Shown: positions 1-8,700, counted from the first letter of the stretch. The stretch is DNA of 42,385 bases from an uncultured Flavobacteriales bacterium (GCA_937897625.1 CALCNZ010000060.1:1-42385), one strand, 5' to 3'. Notes: generated by a model not told the origin, from the letters alone. Numbers and translations are program-made.

Positions 1-558
1 GCTTCGTCATTGGCGCAATTGCGGGCAGTGGTTGAAAATATTTTGAATGCCTTGGGCATTCAGCAATGCGATGTGATTTCAATTCAGGACTCTCCCATTT
101 TCGCTTATGGAATGGAGTTATCTGCACAGAAAAAATCGTTGGTGAAGATGGGACGTGTGAGTCCAGAAATTCAAGAAGCAACAGACGTTGAGCAAGAAGT
201 ATTCTATGCCGAATTCGATTTCGACACGTTGGAAAAATTGAGAACGCAACAGCGCAATGCCTTCCAACCGTTGAATAAATTCCCATGGGTGCGTCGCGAT
301 TTATCGTTGTTGTTGAACAAGGAAACCACGTTTGAAAGCCTTCGTCAGTCTGCCCTCAAAAGCGAAAAGAAATTATTGAAGGAAGTGAATTTGTTCGACG
401 TTTACGAAGGCAAGAATCTTCCAGAAGGAAAGAAATCGTATGCTTTGAAATTCATCCTTCAAGACGCTCAGCAAACCCTAACCGATGAAGTCGTTGAGAA
501 GAGCATGCAGCGCATATTGCAAGGCTTGCAGAGTGAGTGTTCGGCTGAGTTGAGGTAA
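1..558 (+). CDS. pheT: Phenylalanyl-tRNA synthetase beta subunit, C-terminal part (5' truncated by window)
   Basis: This frame is open from base 1 and codes for the last 185 residues, so the true start lies outside the window. The final ~95 residues (from the NKFPWVRRDLSLL stretch to the stop) are a ferredoxin-fold anticodon-binding (FDX-ACB) domain as found at the PheT C-terminus, with the typical VRRDLSLLL, LFDVYEG and KSYALKFILQ segments. The part before it matches the end of the catalytic-like core. PheT pairs with PheS to charge tRNA-Phe in the cytoplasm, and the FDX-ACB domain grips the anticodon stem. The gene converges on the AbiE toxin gene with a 19-bp gap, which marks the edge of an accessory island. 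Confidence 0.93.
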   Translation, partial: ASSLAQLRAVVENILNALGIQQCDVISIQDSPIFAYGMELSAQKKSLVKMGRVSPEIQEATDVEQEVFYAEFDFDTLEKLRTQQRNAFQPLNKFPWVRRDLSLLLNKETTFESLRQSALKSEKKLLKEVNLFDVYEGKNLPEGKKSYALKFILQDAQQTLTDEVVEKSMQRILQGLQSECSAELR

Positions 559-577
559 TGGAACTTTTTAAATTCAC

Positions 578-1384
578 TTATTTCAAGTTCAGGTTCTTTA
601 GATGTCTTAGAACTTCGCGTTCTACTTGATCAAAATCGGGTAAGTCTTTTATTTGTTCGTTCATTGAACTTTGCCAACGGCCTTTGTATTGCGGCAATCT
701 TTCTGTTAATTTTTTTGGAAAATCGGTGTGTTTTAATTTCTTGCATTCGCACTTTGTTTCGAATTCATTTATATAGAAATCAACGTCCATTCCATGTTGT
801 TCCAGGAGATACCAGATATCATAAAAATCACGTGCTTGCATGCGCTGCATGACTGCCCGCATTTTTTCCACTAAAACTTCTTCGAGCGGATAACACAGAA
901 GTAGGTGTTCTTCCAAATCTGAATAACCAATGAAAGTACTTTTAATAACGGGTTCGAAAACGAGTTGTTCGCTTCTAGAAATATCAATCTTAACACGTTT
1001 ATTATTCCCTTGCCCGCCAAGAGGCCCGATATAGCTTATGTAAAAGTTTATCCCTCCATCTTCGTGTTCATTGTTATCAATGATTTCAAGTGGAATATTG
1101 GCTTCTTCTTTAATGTATTCAAACGCTTCCTTGAAGCACACGAAAATTTGTTCGTTGGAAATTTCATTATTGATTAATGTAAAATCTAAGTCTTCTGAAA
1201 ATCGGTAATCTTCAAAATAGATTTTCTTTAAAACAGTGCCTCCTTTGAACACGATTACTTTTGAGAGTATTCCATGTTGCGCAATGCCTTTTAAAATCCA
1301 GGAAAGTATATAATCTTTTTCAATCTGTTGATCGCGAACACCGGTAGCACGCGCTTTTTGTTGTATTTCTGCTGGTTTAATCAT
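578..1384 (-). CDS. abiEii: AbiEii-family nucleotidyltransferase toxin
   Basis: A 268-residue protein of the AbiEii/AbiGii nucleotidyltransferase family, the toxin of type IV toxin-antitoxin systems that cause phage abortive infection in other bacteria. The nucleotide-transfer motif is intact: GGT at residues 48-50, K53/K54, then RFSEDLDF at ~61-68 with the paired acidic residues. The second family motif, EKMRA followed by RDFYDIWYL, lies in the C-terminal half. The start ATG overlaps the upstream abiEi stop as ATGA, so the two are translationally coupled. I see no frameshift or missing motif, so the toxin is probably functional. The molecular target cannot be told from the sequence. Confidence 0.9.
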   Translation of the reverse strand: MIKPAEIQQKARATGVRDQQIEKDYILSWILKGIAQHGILSKVIVFKGGTVLKKIYFEDYRFSEDLDFTLINNEISNEQIFVCFKEAFEYIKEEANIPLEIIDNNEHEDGGINFYISYIGPLGGQGNNKRVKIDISRSEQLVFEPVIKSTFIGYSDLEEHLLLCYPLEEVLVEKMRAVMQRMQARDFYDIWYLLEQHGMDVDFYINEFETKCECKKLKHTDFPKKLTERLPQYKGRWQSSMNEQIKDLPDFDQVEREVLRHLKNLNLK

Positions 1385-2202
1385 GTGTAGATTGCAGATT
1401 TAATGGTTTCTGATTCTAAATTTTGTTGAATGCTCCATCGGCTGTTTCGTTTACCGAGCGCAGGTAATTCCGTGTCGAGCACTATATAAGAAGCCGTTTT
1501 TATTTTTTGTAATTCGTCAATAATGTCCGAATTAATTTCGAGTATTTCCAATAGAAAACCTAACCGTTTTACAACTGCTTGAGAATCGAATTTTTTTACA
1601 TAATCGAGAAGAACATCATATTTTATTTTATTTTTTGAAGTGTGAATAGCTTTTGCGACTTCCACAATACCTCCTGCATAGTCAGGTTTGAATAGGCAAT
1701 CTATAAATGTCTTTTCTAAATCGGAACAAAGCACTTTATTGAAAGAATCTATCCATATTTTTTTCGCTCCGAAGAAATGTTTGTCGTTGTGATAAATGAA
1801 TTGAAAGGGAATGTTCTTGATTTTTATTTCCGAAGGACGAATTTGTTTCGAAACAACAATTTGCTCTTTCAATGAAGGTTGTGTGATGAGATTATGAATC
1901 TGCAAAGCAGAATAGTAACCAATATAATATTGCGCCCCGTTCACTAAACTCCCTGCTATAAGATGCCAGTCGGGCATAAAATCTTTTGCGTTTGTTTCGT
2001 AGGGTATGATGCAATAAACTCCGTTTTTCAGCCGCATCAGAAGTCCACGTCTTGTCATGTCGCTCAGAAGTTCCCGAAGTGTACTTTCCTTTGAATTGGG
2101 CATTGCGCGAAATGCCTCGCTATAGTCGAAGCACGCTTTGTTCTTTCCATTGAAATAAGAAAGGAGTTCGTTAGACTGCCTAGAGATATATTTATTATTC
2201 AT
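1381..2202 (-). CDS. abiEi: AbiEi-family antitoxin / transcriptional autoregulator
   Basis: A 273-residue partner encoded directly upstream of the toxin, as in AbiE operons. The first ~60 residues contain a winged-helix-like segment (SELLREL-type helix followed by RRGLLMRLKNGVYCI, the usual 'turn into wing' of AbiEi). The rest resembles the AbiEi C-terminal domain, with Y-rich strands such as NGAQYYIGYYSAL. Characterised AbiEi proteins neutralise the toxin without direct binding and repress their own promoter at inverted repeats. A perfect 7-bp inverted repeat lies 8 bp upstream of this start (2211-2229), which fits. The start is the first ATG after the promoter. Confidence 0.85.
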   Translation of the reverse strand: MNNKYISRQSNELLSYFNGKNKACFDYSEAFRAMPNSKESTLRELLSDMTRRGLLMRLKNGVYCIIPYETNAKDFMPDWHLIAGSLVNGAQYYIGYYSALQIHNLITQPSLKEQIVVSKQIRPSEIKIKNIPFQFIYHNDKHFFGAKKIWIDSFNKVLCSDLEKTFIDCLFKPDYAGGIVEVAKAIHTSKNKIKYDVLLDYVKKFDSQAVVKRLGFLLEILEINSDIIDELQKIKTASYIVLDTELPALGKRNSRWSIQQNLESETIKSAIYT

Positions 2203-2210
2203 AGTGGTAT

Positions 2211-2229
2211 TGTCAGGATAAACCTGACA
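2211..2229 (-). promoter_or_regulatory. Inverted-repeat operator candidate for AbiEi
   Basis: TGTCAGG, a 5-bp spacer (ATAAA), then CCTGACA: perfect 7-bp arms. It sits between the predicted transcription start and the abiEi ATG at 2202. Known AbiEi proteins bind inverted repeats in this position to autoregulate. The palindrome is seen directly; the binding is inferred. Confidence 0.6.
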
Positions 2230-2239
2230 TTAATGATAC

Positions 2240-2270
2240 GAAAGATAGTATAAAATTTCTTTATTGCAAA
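2240..2270 (-). promoter_or_regulatory. Promoter of abiEi-abiEii
   Basis: Read on the minus strand: TTTG (2270-2267), 19 bp, then TATCTTTC (2247-2240). This matches the Bacteroidota consensus TTTG-N17-23-TAnnTTTG with one mismatch. It would start transcription near 2233, just ahead of the inverted repeat at 2211-2229. Confidence 0.55.
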
Positions 2271-2305
2271 AATTCGCGTGGAGTTATAGAATCATCCGGA
2301 TGAAC

Positions 2306-2370
2306 TTTGCGGCAATTAACAGCATCATTCACCGCATATTTGCGGCGAATAGGGTGGTTTTTCACCGCAA
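2306..2370. repeat. Alternating TTTGCGGC / CACCGCA palindromic spacer
   Basis: In the 305-bp gap between abiEi and the DUF2442 gene, TTTGCGGC occurs at 2306-2313 and 2339-2346, and CACCGCA at 2330-2336 and 2363-2369. The TTGCGG and CCGCAA cores are reverse complements, so several overlapping small hairpins can form, for example CCGCA/TATT/TGCGG at 2332-2345 and GGTG/GTTTTT/CACC at 2353-2366. I find no coding frame here. It may be a REP-like remnant or a cluster of protein-binding sites. Confidence 0.4.
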
Positions 2371-2400
2371 GAGATGTGGGACGGTTTAATGAACGCGGGT

Positions 2401-2440
2401 AAAAAATAAAAAAAATACCCTCAAAGGTGAAATGAGGGTA
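2401..2440 (-). terminator. Rho-independent terminator after DUF2442 gene
   Basis: The arms TACCCTCA (2416-2423) and TGAGGGTA (2433-2440) form a perfect 8-bp stem with a 9-nt loop. On the minus strand the stem is followed by a run of eight T and further T-rich sequence (2415-2401), so it ends transcripts coming from the DUF2442 gene. Confidence 0.75.
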
Positions 2441-2507
2441 AAATTTATGCTCGATGAAGTTTTTTAAGAATTACGGACCGAATCCTCGTCGGAGTTGAAT
2501 CACGAAA

Positions 2508-2768
2508 TTATCTTTCTCTCCATTTGTTTTCAAGGCCCATAAAATCTTCAAGGTGATATACAGCATCTGAATAGTTGAATAAGATTGTCCGGTCGTCTAC
2601 AATAGTATACTTTTTTCTTTGGGCCACTGAAAGTTTTTGAAGCTCTGGAAAATATTTCAGGGGTACAATTATTATTCGCCCATCTTGAAGTTTCAAAGAA
2701 ATTTTTCCTATTAAATCGAAATTCAATTTTTCAATACAAATCGTAGAGTTTTGAAGAGTCGTTCCCAT
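2508..2768 (-). CDS. DUF2442 domain protein
   Basis: An 86-residue protein matching the DUF2442 pattern: a strand-turn 'LQDGRIIIVPLKYFPEL' followed by a helix with 'LSVAQRKKYTIVDD' and a C-terminal 'AVYHLEDFMGL'. DUF2442 proteins are small, often encoded beside a DUF4160 gene, and sometimes proposed to act in toxin-antitoxin-like pairs; no biochemical role is established. Here the partner is not intact, and only a possible C-terminal stub lies directly upstream (2770-2844). The gene has its own terminator and lies in the island with AbiE, which suggests an accessory function. Confidence 0.7.
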   Translation of the reverse strand: MGTTLQNSTICIEKLNFDLIGKISLKLQDGRIIIVPLKYFPELQKLSVAQRKKYTIVDDRTILFNYSDAVYHLEDFMGLENKWRER

Positions 2769-2769
2769 A

Positions 2770-2844
2770 TTATTTGAATTTGATTGTTGTTATTTTTTCT
2801 CCTTTTTTAACTTTGTTAAAGGATTCAATCAGTTGATCCTGGTG
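2770..2844 (-). pseudogene. Possible 3' stub of a DUF4160-type gene fused against dxr
   Basis: Directly upstream of the DUF2442 ATG a minus-strand frame ends in TAA at 2772-2770. It reads HQDQLIESFNKVKKGEK and then ITTIKFK. No start is available, because upstream it runs into dxr in a different frame. Its position one base before a DUF2442 gene and its basic, helical ending resemble the tail of a DUF4160 gene, the usual partner. If so, the 5' part was lost in a rearrangement that also gave dxr its last few codons. The resemblance is from memory and weak. Confidence 0.25.
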
Positions 2845-3994
2845 ATTTTTTATCAAGGTTAGCCGCAATCCCCCTCGCTTCCGAATCACTAGCAATCAAT
2901 TCTTCTAACGATGGCTTCGCGATGAACGTTGCTTGTTGAAGCGTCTTCTCTACCGTTTCTGCGATTTGTAAGAATTTAATTTCGTCATTTAAGAAACGAG
3001 CAACTGCAATTTCATTGGCAGCATTCAAGATGCATGGCGCGTTGCCGCCTTGTTCCAACGCTTCGAAGGCAAGACCCAAACAACGGAACACTTCGATGCG
3101 TGGTTTCTCGAACGTAAACTGCGGATAATCCATGAAGTTGAAGCGAGGCCAGTCCGTCTTCACACGCTGCGGATAAGCCATGGCATATAAGATCGGCAAC
3201 TTCATATCGGGCAATCCCAACTGCGCTTTCATGCTTCCGTCTTCAAACTGAACCAAACTGTGAATGATACTTTGCGGATGAACAACCACTTCTATTTGCG
3301 AAGGCTTCAAATTGAATAACCACTTCGCTTCAATAACCTCTAACCCTTTGTTCATAAGGGTTGCAGAGTCAATGGTAATCTTCGCGCCCATGGTCCAATT
3401 CGGATGCTTCAATGCTTGCGCTTTCGTCACTTCAGCCAACTCTTCAGCAGGCTTCTGTCTGAACGGACCACCACTCGCGGTAAGAATAATTTTTTCAATC
3501 GGATTGTGCCACTCGCCAGCGAGACATTGGAAAATGGCGCTGTGCTCGCTGTCGACCGGATAAATATTCACTCCGTTTTCTCTCGCAAGCTGCGTAATAA
3601 TTTCTCCGGCTACCACCAACGTTTCTTTGTTCGCTAACGCAATGTTCTTCTTCGCAAGAATAGCCTTCACCGTTGGCGGAAGTCCAGCTGCACCTACCAA
3701 CGCGGTAAGCACAATGTCTATGCTGTCCATCTCCACAATCTGCTCCAACGCTTGCTTTCCCGCATAAACTTTTATGTCGGTAGAAGCCAAGGCTTCTTTT
3801 ACCTCAGCGTATTTCGATTCGTCGGAAATAACAACCGCATTCGGATTGAATTTCAACGACTGCTGAATAAGCAGGGCGCTGTTGCTGTGGGCCGTAAGCA
3901 CTTCCACACAAAATTGATCGGGATGCTCTTGAATAACTTCAAGCGCCTGAGTACCTATAGATCCGGTTGAACCGAGAATAGCAATGTTTTTCAA
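2825..3994 (-). CDS. dxr: 1-deoxy-D-xylulose 5-phosphate reductoisomerase
   Basis: Makes 2-C-methyl-D-erythritol 4-phosphate from DXP with NADPH, the committed step of the MEP isoprenoid pathway. The N-terminal NADP motif reads NIAILGSTGSIG. Further family blocks are ANKETLVVAGEI, the metal/substrate motif PVDSEHSAIFQC, ILTASGGPFR, TMGAKITIDSATLMNKGLEVIEA, and VHPQSIIHSLVQF. I choose the TTG at 3994 (389 residues, standard length). An in-frame ATG at 4039 falls inside the loop of the terminator behind tRNA-Gln, and would add a 15-residue extension unlike the family. The extreme C-terminus (LDKKSPGSTD) looks acquired from neighbouring sequence. Confidence 0.95.
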   Translation of the reverse strand: MKNIAILGSTGSIGTQALEVIQEHPDQFCVEVLTAHSNSALLIQQSLKFNPNAVVISDESKYAEVKEALASTDIKVYAGKQALEQIVEMDSIDIVLTALVGAAGLPPTVKAILAKKNIALANKETLVVAGEIITQLARENGVNIYPVDSEHSAIFQCLAGEWHNPIEKIILTASGGPFRQKPAEELAEVTKAQALKHPNWTMGAKITIDSATLMNKGLEVIEAKWLFNLKPSQIEVVVHPQSIIHSLVQFEDGSMKAQLGLPDMKLPILYAMAYPQRVKTDWPRFNFMDYPQFTFEKPRIEVFRCLGLAFEALEQGGNAPCILNAANEIAVARFLNDEIKFLQIAETVEKTLQQATFIAKPSLEELIASDSEARGIAANLDKKSPGSTD

Positions 3995-4022
3995 TGCGAA
4001 TATTTTTTGCAAATTAAGGAAT

Positions 4023-4053
4023 AAAAAAAGCCGCTTCATTGAAGCGGCTTTTT
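4023..4053 (-). terminator. Terminator behind tRNA-Gln
   Basis: GCCGCTTC (4030-4037) and GAAGCGGC (4041-4048) form an 8-bp stem with a 3-nt loop. On the minus strand it is followed by seven T (4029-4023). It begins 6 nt after the tRNA 3' end. The ATG at 4039-4037 lies in its loop, which argues against that codon as the dxr start. Confidence 0.8.
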
Positions 4054-4059
4054 GATCGT

Positions 4060-4129
4060 TGCCCGAACAGGATTCGAACCTATATAAACTGCACCAAAAA
4101 CAGTTGTCCTGCCATTAGACGATCGGGCA
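4060..4129 (-). tRNA. tRNA-Gln (anticodon UUG)
   Basis: A complete cloverleaf can be folded on the minus strand. The acceptor arms are TGCCCGA and TCGGGCA (7 perfect pairs), the D-arm is GTC...GAC around the TAATGG loop, and the anticodon stem ACTGT/GCAGT encloses the 7-nt loop TTTTGGT with anticodon TTG. The T-arm contains GGTTCGAATCC. CCA is not encoded. The gene is followed closely by a terminator and then by dxr. Confidence 0.95.
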
Positions 4130-4157
4130 ATCTCACTTCTCCTTCGAAAAGCGACTG

Positions 4158-4188
4158 CAAAATAAATACTTTCTTTTCATAACACCAA
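4158..4188 (-). promoter_or_regulatory. Candidate promoter of tRNA-Gln
   Basis: On the minus strand TTGG (4188-4185), 19 bp, then TTATTTTG (4165-4158), close to the Bacteroidota TTTG / TAnnTTTG pair. Transcription would begin ~20 nt before the mature tRNA 5' end at 4129. Confidence 0.4.
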
Positions 4189-4229
4189 GTATTTTTCTGT
4201 TTCTATCTTCGTTTTTTAAAAATAAGCCT

Positions 4230-5678
4230 GTGATTTCACTTCAGAACTACATCAACGGAGAATTCATTTCTGCCGTTTCAGGAAAGACCCTTGACAACGT
4301 AGATCCTGCTACTGGTAAGGTGTACAGCCTTATTCCACGCAGCGAACAAGCCGATATTAATGCGGCGGTTACGGCCGCTGAAGCGGCCTTCCCTTCGTGG
4401 TCAAATCTTTCTGTAGAAAAGCGCTCAGAGGTGCTCATTCGCCTTGCAGATTTAATAAAATCCAATTCTGAAGCCTTGGCGCAGGCCGAATCGCTCGATA
4501 ACGGGAAGCCCATTTCGCTTTCTCGAGCCGTAGATATTCCTCGCGCTGAAGCCAACATTCGCTTTTTCGCGACAGGCATTTTGCATTTCGCCAGCGAGGC
4601 ACATCCGAATACCGAATACATCAACTACACCTTGCGCAAGCCCATTGGCGTGGTCGGATGTATCTCACCTTGGAACCTTCCGTTGTACTTATTCACTTGG
4701 AAGATTGCTCCAGCCTTGGCCGCCGGAAACTGTGTGGTAGCAAAGCCTTCAGAGATTACTCCGTATACCGCGTATCTATTTTCGAAACTTTGCGCCGAGG
4801 CCGGAATGCCTGCAGGTGTGTTAAATATTGTTCACGGATACGGTCCCGAAGCCGGAGAGGCCATTGTGCAACACGACGGCATTAAGGCCATTTCATTCAC
4901 CGGCGGAACCGCAACAGGCGCGCACATTGCTTCAGTGGTGGCGCCGAAATTCAAAAAGATGTCGTTGGAGTTGGGTGGAAAAAATGCAAACATCATCTTC
5001 AACGATTGCGATTTCGATGAAGCACTCTCAACCACCGTTCGCACATCGTTCGCAAACCAAGGGCAGATTTGCTTGTGCGGTTCTAGACTCTATGTGCAGA
5101 GCGGCATCTATGAAAAATTCAAGGCGGCGTTGATTGAAAAAGTATCGCGCATTGTTCCGGGAAATCCGTTGGAAGACAAAACGAAAATGGGCGCTTTGGT
5201 CAGCGAGCCGCACTTGAACAAAGTGCTTTCCTTTGTTGAATTGGCGAAGCAAGAAGGCGGAACCGTTCTTTGCGGCGGCGAGCGTGTAATTCTAGAAGGA
5301 GAAAACGCTGGCGGTTACTTCATGCTTCCAACCATTATTGAAGGTTTGAACGCACAGTGCAGAACCAATCAGGAAGAAATTTTCGGACCAGTGATCACCA
5401 TTCAATCTTTCGAAACCGAGGAAGAAGCGCAGCAATTGGCGAACAGCACGAAGTACGGATTGGCGGCCAGCATCTGGACCAACAACGTTACCGTGGCACA
5501 CCGTCTTGCAGGAAATCTTCAAACCGGAATTGTCTGGGTGAACTGTTGGTTGGAAAGAGATTTGCGCACGCCTTTCGGTGGCGTGAAGCAGTCGGGTGTT
5601 GGTCGTGAAGGCGGATGGGAAGCCCTTCGCTTTTTCACCGAAGCACAAAACGTCTGTATTTCCGTTCCGAAAAAATAA
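4230..5678 (+). CDS. Aldehyde dehydrogenase (ALDH superfamily, muconic-semialdehyde-dehydrogenase-like)
   Basis: A 482-residue NAD(P)+-dependent aldehyde dehydrogenase. Catalytic features are all present: oxyanion Asn149 in SPWNLP, Lys172 in AKPSE, the Rossmann turn FTGG at 223-226, general base Glu247 in LELGGK, and nucleophile Cys281 in GQIC. The overall pattern (TEYINYTLRKPIGVVGCISPWNLPLY split over 129-153, and the ending TPFGGVKQSGVGREGG) resembles the ALDH8 / 2-hydroxymuconic or 2-aminomuconic semialdehyde group, which in Bacteroidota often belongs to tryptophan (kynurenine) breakdown. No other kynurenine-pathway gene is in the window, so the substrate is inferred only. The start is a GTG, 18 nt after a TATCTTCG box. 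Confidence 0.9.
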   Translation: MISLQNYINGEFISAVSGKTLDNVDPATGKVYSLIPRSEQADINAAVTAAEAAFPSWSNLSVEKRSEVLIRLADLIKSNSEALAQAESLDNGKPISLSRAVDIPRAEANIRFFATGILHFASEAHPNTEYINYTLRKPIGVVGCISPWNLPLYLFTWKIAPALAAGNCVVAKPSEITPYTAYLFSKLCAEAGMPAGVLNIVHGYGPEAGEAIVQHDGIKAISFTGGTATGAHIASVVAPKFKKMSLELGGKNANIIFNDCDFDEALSTTVRTSFANQGQICLCGSRLYVQSGIYEKFKAALIEKVSRIVPGNPLEDKTKMGALVSEPHLNKVLSFVELAKQEGGTVLCGGERVILEGENAGGYFMLPTIIEGLNAQCRTNQEEIFGPVITIQSFETEEEAQQLANSTKYGLAASIWTNNVTVAHRLAGNLQTGIVWVNCWLERDLRTPFGGVKQSGVGREGGWEALRFFTEAQNVCISVPKK

Positions 5679-5724
5679 GTGTCAAACAATTTCGTTTGTA
5701 TCTTTCAATGCTGAAGAAAGTGGC

Positions 5725-8700
5725 ATGAACGCATACGAACAACTTATACAACGCTTAGACGACTTCATTCGGAAGTACTACAAGAACCGCATGGTTCAAG
5801 GGCTTTTGTATGTTGCTGCACTTTTCCTAGGATTGTATCTGATTCTCGTTACCCTTGAGTATTTCGGACACTTCGGTCCAACCATCAGAACCATTTTCTT
5901 CTTCGGATTTTTAACCGCTTCTGCTTACTTCATTGTTTCAAGAATAGCCTTGCCGTTTTTTTCTATGTTGAAGTTGGGAAAGCACATTTCCTACGAGCAA
6001 GCGGCTTCCATTATTGGAAAGCATTTTCCAGAGGTCGATGATCGTTTGTTGAACACGCTTCAACTTCAATCACAATTGAACGAGCATGCGGAAAGCAGTC
6101 TGCTTCAAGCCAGCATTGCACAACGCATGCAGGCCCTTCGTCCGGTTCCTTTCACAGCAGCCATTGACGTGAAGAAGAACAAAAAATATTTGCGCTACCT
6201 CCTTCCGTTGGTTGGCGTTTTTGGTGTGTTGTTTTTAATCACGCCTTCCTTCATTCTAAAACCTACCGACCGTCTGCTGCGCTACAACGAGATCATTGAA
6301 GAGGAAGCACCCTTCACCATGGAAATGCTGAACGACACGCTCACAGCGATTGAAAACACCGACTACGAGGTGCGCATGCAAGTGACAGGAAAAGAAATTC
6401 CAGCGCAGGTTTTCATTGAAGTAAACGGACAGAAATTCCAAATGGTGAAGAAGAGCAACATTGAATTCGCATACACCCTTTCGAATGTGAAGGAAGACGC
6501 GACGATTGTTTTTCATGGAGGAAAATTTCACAGCAAAGGGTATAACCTCGATGTTCTCCAAATGCCGAAGCTGACGCAGTTTCAGATTGAAGTGAACTAT
6601 CCGACTTACTTGAAAAAAGAAAACGCCGTGGTGAACAACACCGGCGATTTGCTTGTCCCTGAAGGCACACAGCTCATCTGGAGAATCGCCGGAGAAAACA
6701 CTTCTTCCGTTTTGTTTGAAACAACCGCTGGCAAACTGCCTTTCGAAGAAACGTCAGAAGGATTCGAGCACCGCGAAAATGCTTCGCAGAATTTTGCCTA
6801 CAGCGTCATTCCACAAAACGAACAAGTGCAAAATGGAAATGCGCTGTCGTATCAAGTGAACGTCGTTGCCGACGGATATCCGAGCATTTCAGTTCAAGAT
6901 GAAACCGATTCAACTTCGCGATACATTCACTATTTCACCGGAGGTATTCAAGACGATTACGGCCTTACGAAACTCACCTTCACCGCCGTTCACATGCGCG
7001 ACGGTAAGGCCGTAGAAAGCGCAACCGTGTTGCCCATTCAGTTTGAAGTGGGAACAACCGGAGATCAGTTTTTCCACGCCGTAGATTTTTCAATCTTTAA
7101 CCTAGAACCCGGCGACGAAGTGAATTACTTCTTCGAAGTGTGGGACAACGACGGTGTGCACGGAGCGAAGAGCACACGTTCCCAAGTAAGACAATTCGTG
7201 AATCCTACAGAAGAAGAACTGAAGGAAATGCGCAACGAGCAAAGTGAAAGCATCAAAGACCAGTTAGAGTCGAGCCTTCGCGAAGCAGAAAAATTGCAGA
7301 AGGAAATGAAGCAGCTCGAACGCGAAATGCTCGAGAAGCAAAACTTGAATTGGCAGGACAAGAAGAAATTGGAAGACCTTGTCGAGCGTCAGAAAAAATT
7401 GGAAGAGCAAGTCAAAGAAATTCAACAGCAAAACCAGCAGCGCAACCAAGAGCAGAAGGACGAGCAGATGGCTGAAAAGCAAAAAGAGTTGGAGCGTTTG
7501 ATGAACGAAATGCTCAGTCCGGAAATGAAAGAGATGATGCAAGAACTGCAGAAGCTCATGAACGAACTGAACAAAGACGAGCTTCGAAAAGAGATTGAGA
7601 AAATGAATCTTTCGACCGAAGATTTAGAGAAGGAATTGGATCGTGCCTTGGAACAATTCAAAGAACTGGAGGTCGAAGAGAAATTGAAAGAAGCCACTGA
7701 GAAGTTGAATGAATTGGCAGACAAACAAGAGAAGTTGGCCAACGACGAGTCGAAGAGTGCAGAGGAAAAGCTGAAAGAGCAAGAGCAGCTGAACAAAGAG
7801 TTCGAAGACGTGAAGAAGGAATTGAAAGAGGCGGAAGAGTTGAATAAAGAATTGGAGACTCCGCAAGAAATTCCGGATACCGATGGATTGAAAAAAGAGA
7901 TCGACGACGAACAAGAAAAGTCATCTTCCGAATTGAAACAAAATAAAAAAGCCAATGCCTCGAAGTCGCAAAAGAAAGCCGCAGAGAAGATGAAGCAAAT
8001 GGCGAGCGAAATGCAAGACGGTATGGAAGCCGCAGAGCAAGAGCAACACGAAGAAGACATGGCTGCTATGCGTGCGTTGTTAGAGAACATTCTTTCGGTG
8101 AGTTTCGACCAAGAAGCGCTTATGGAAGAGACCAAGAAGACCATGGCCAACGACCCGCGCATGAAGACCTTGGCGCAACGTCAGCGCAAGTTGAAAGACG
8201 ATTCGCGCATGATCGAAGACAGTCTGTTCGCGTTGAGCAAGCGCGTGCCTGAGATTAGTTCAACCGTGAATCACGAGATCAACGAGATCAACGCGAACCT
8301 CGATCGCGTTATGAAAGATTTTCCAGATGGAAACATGCCACGCATTTCTCAGAATCAGCAGTCTGCTATGACGGGCTACAACAACTTAGCATTGCTGTTA
8401 GACGACGCCCTTCAACAAATGCAAGCCCAAATGCAGTCTGAATCGAAATCGAAAAAAGAAGGCAAAGGCAGTTGCAACAAACCCGGTGGAAAGGGCAAAG
8501 GAAAAGGCAAGAGCAAAGCCTCTGCGGCGCAGATGAAGCGCATGCAAGAAGGTTTACAGAAGCAGTTGGAAGAAGCGAAGAAGAAAGGACAGAATCAGGG
8601 CAAGAACAATTCGGGTGGATCGAAGAGTGGCGGAGATGAAGGCATGGCGAAGGAATTGGCGCAGATGGCTGCGAAGCAAGCTGCCATTCGCAAGATGATG

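Noticed and set aside
2461..2507. Minus-strand peptide FVIQLRRGFGP ending after the DUF2442 stop
   Set aside because: Too short, without a start codon of its own and without recognisable homology; probably chance.
7422..8162. Long minus-strand open frame (246 codons, Ser/Phe-rich) opposite the DUF4175 gene
   Set aside because: It is the antisense of the Glu/Lys-rich coiled coil (GAA/GAG/AAG become TTC/CTC/CTT), has no family resemblance and sits wholly inside a well-supported gene.
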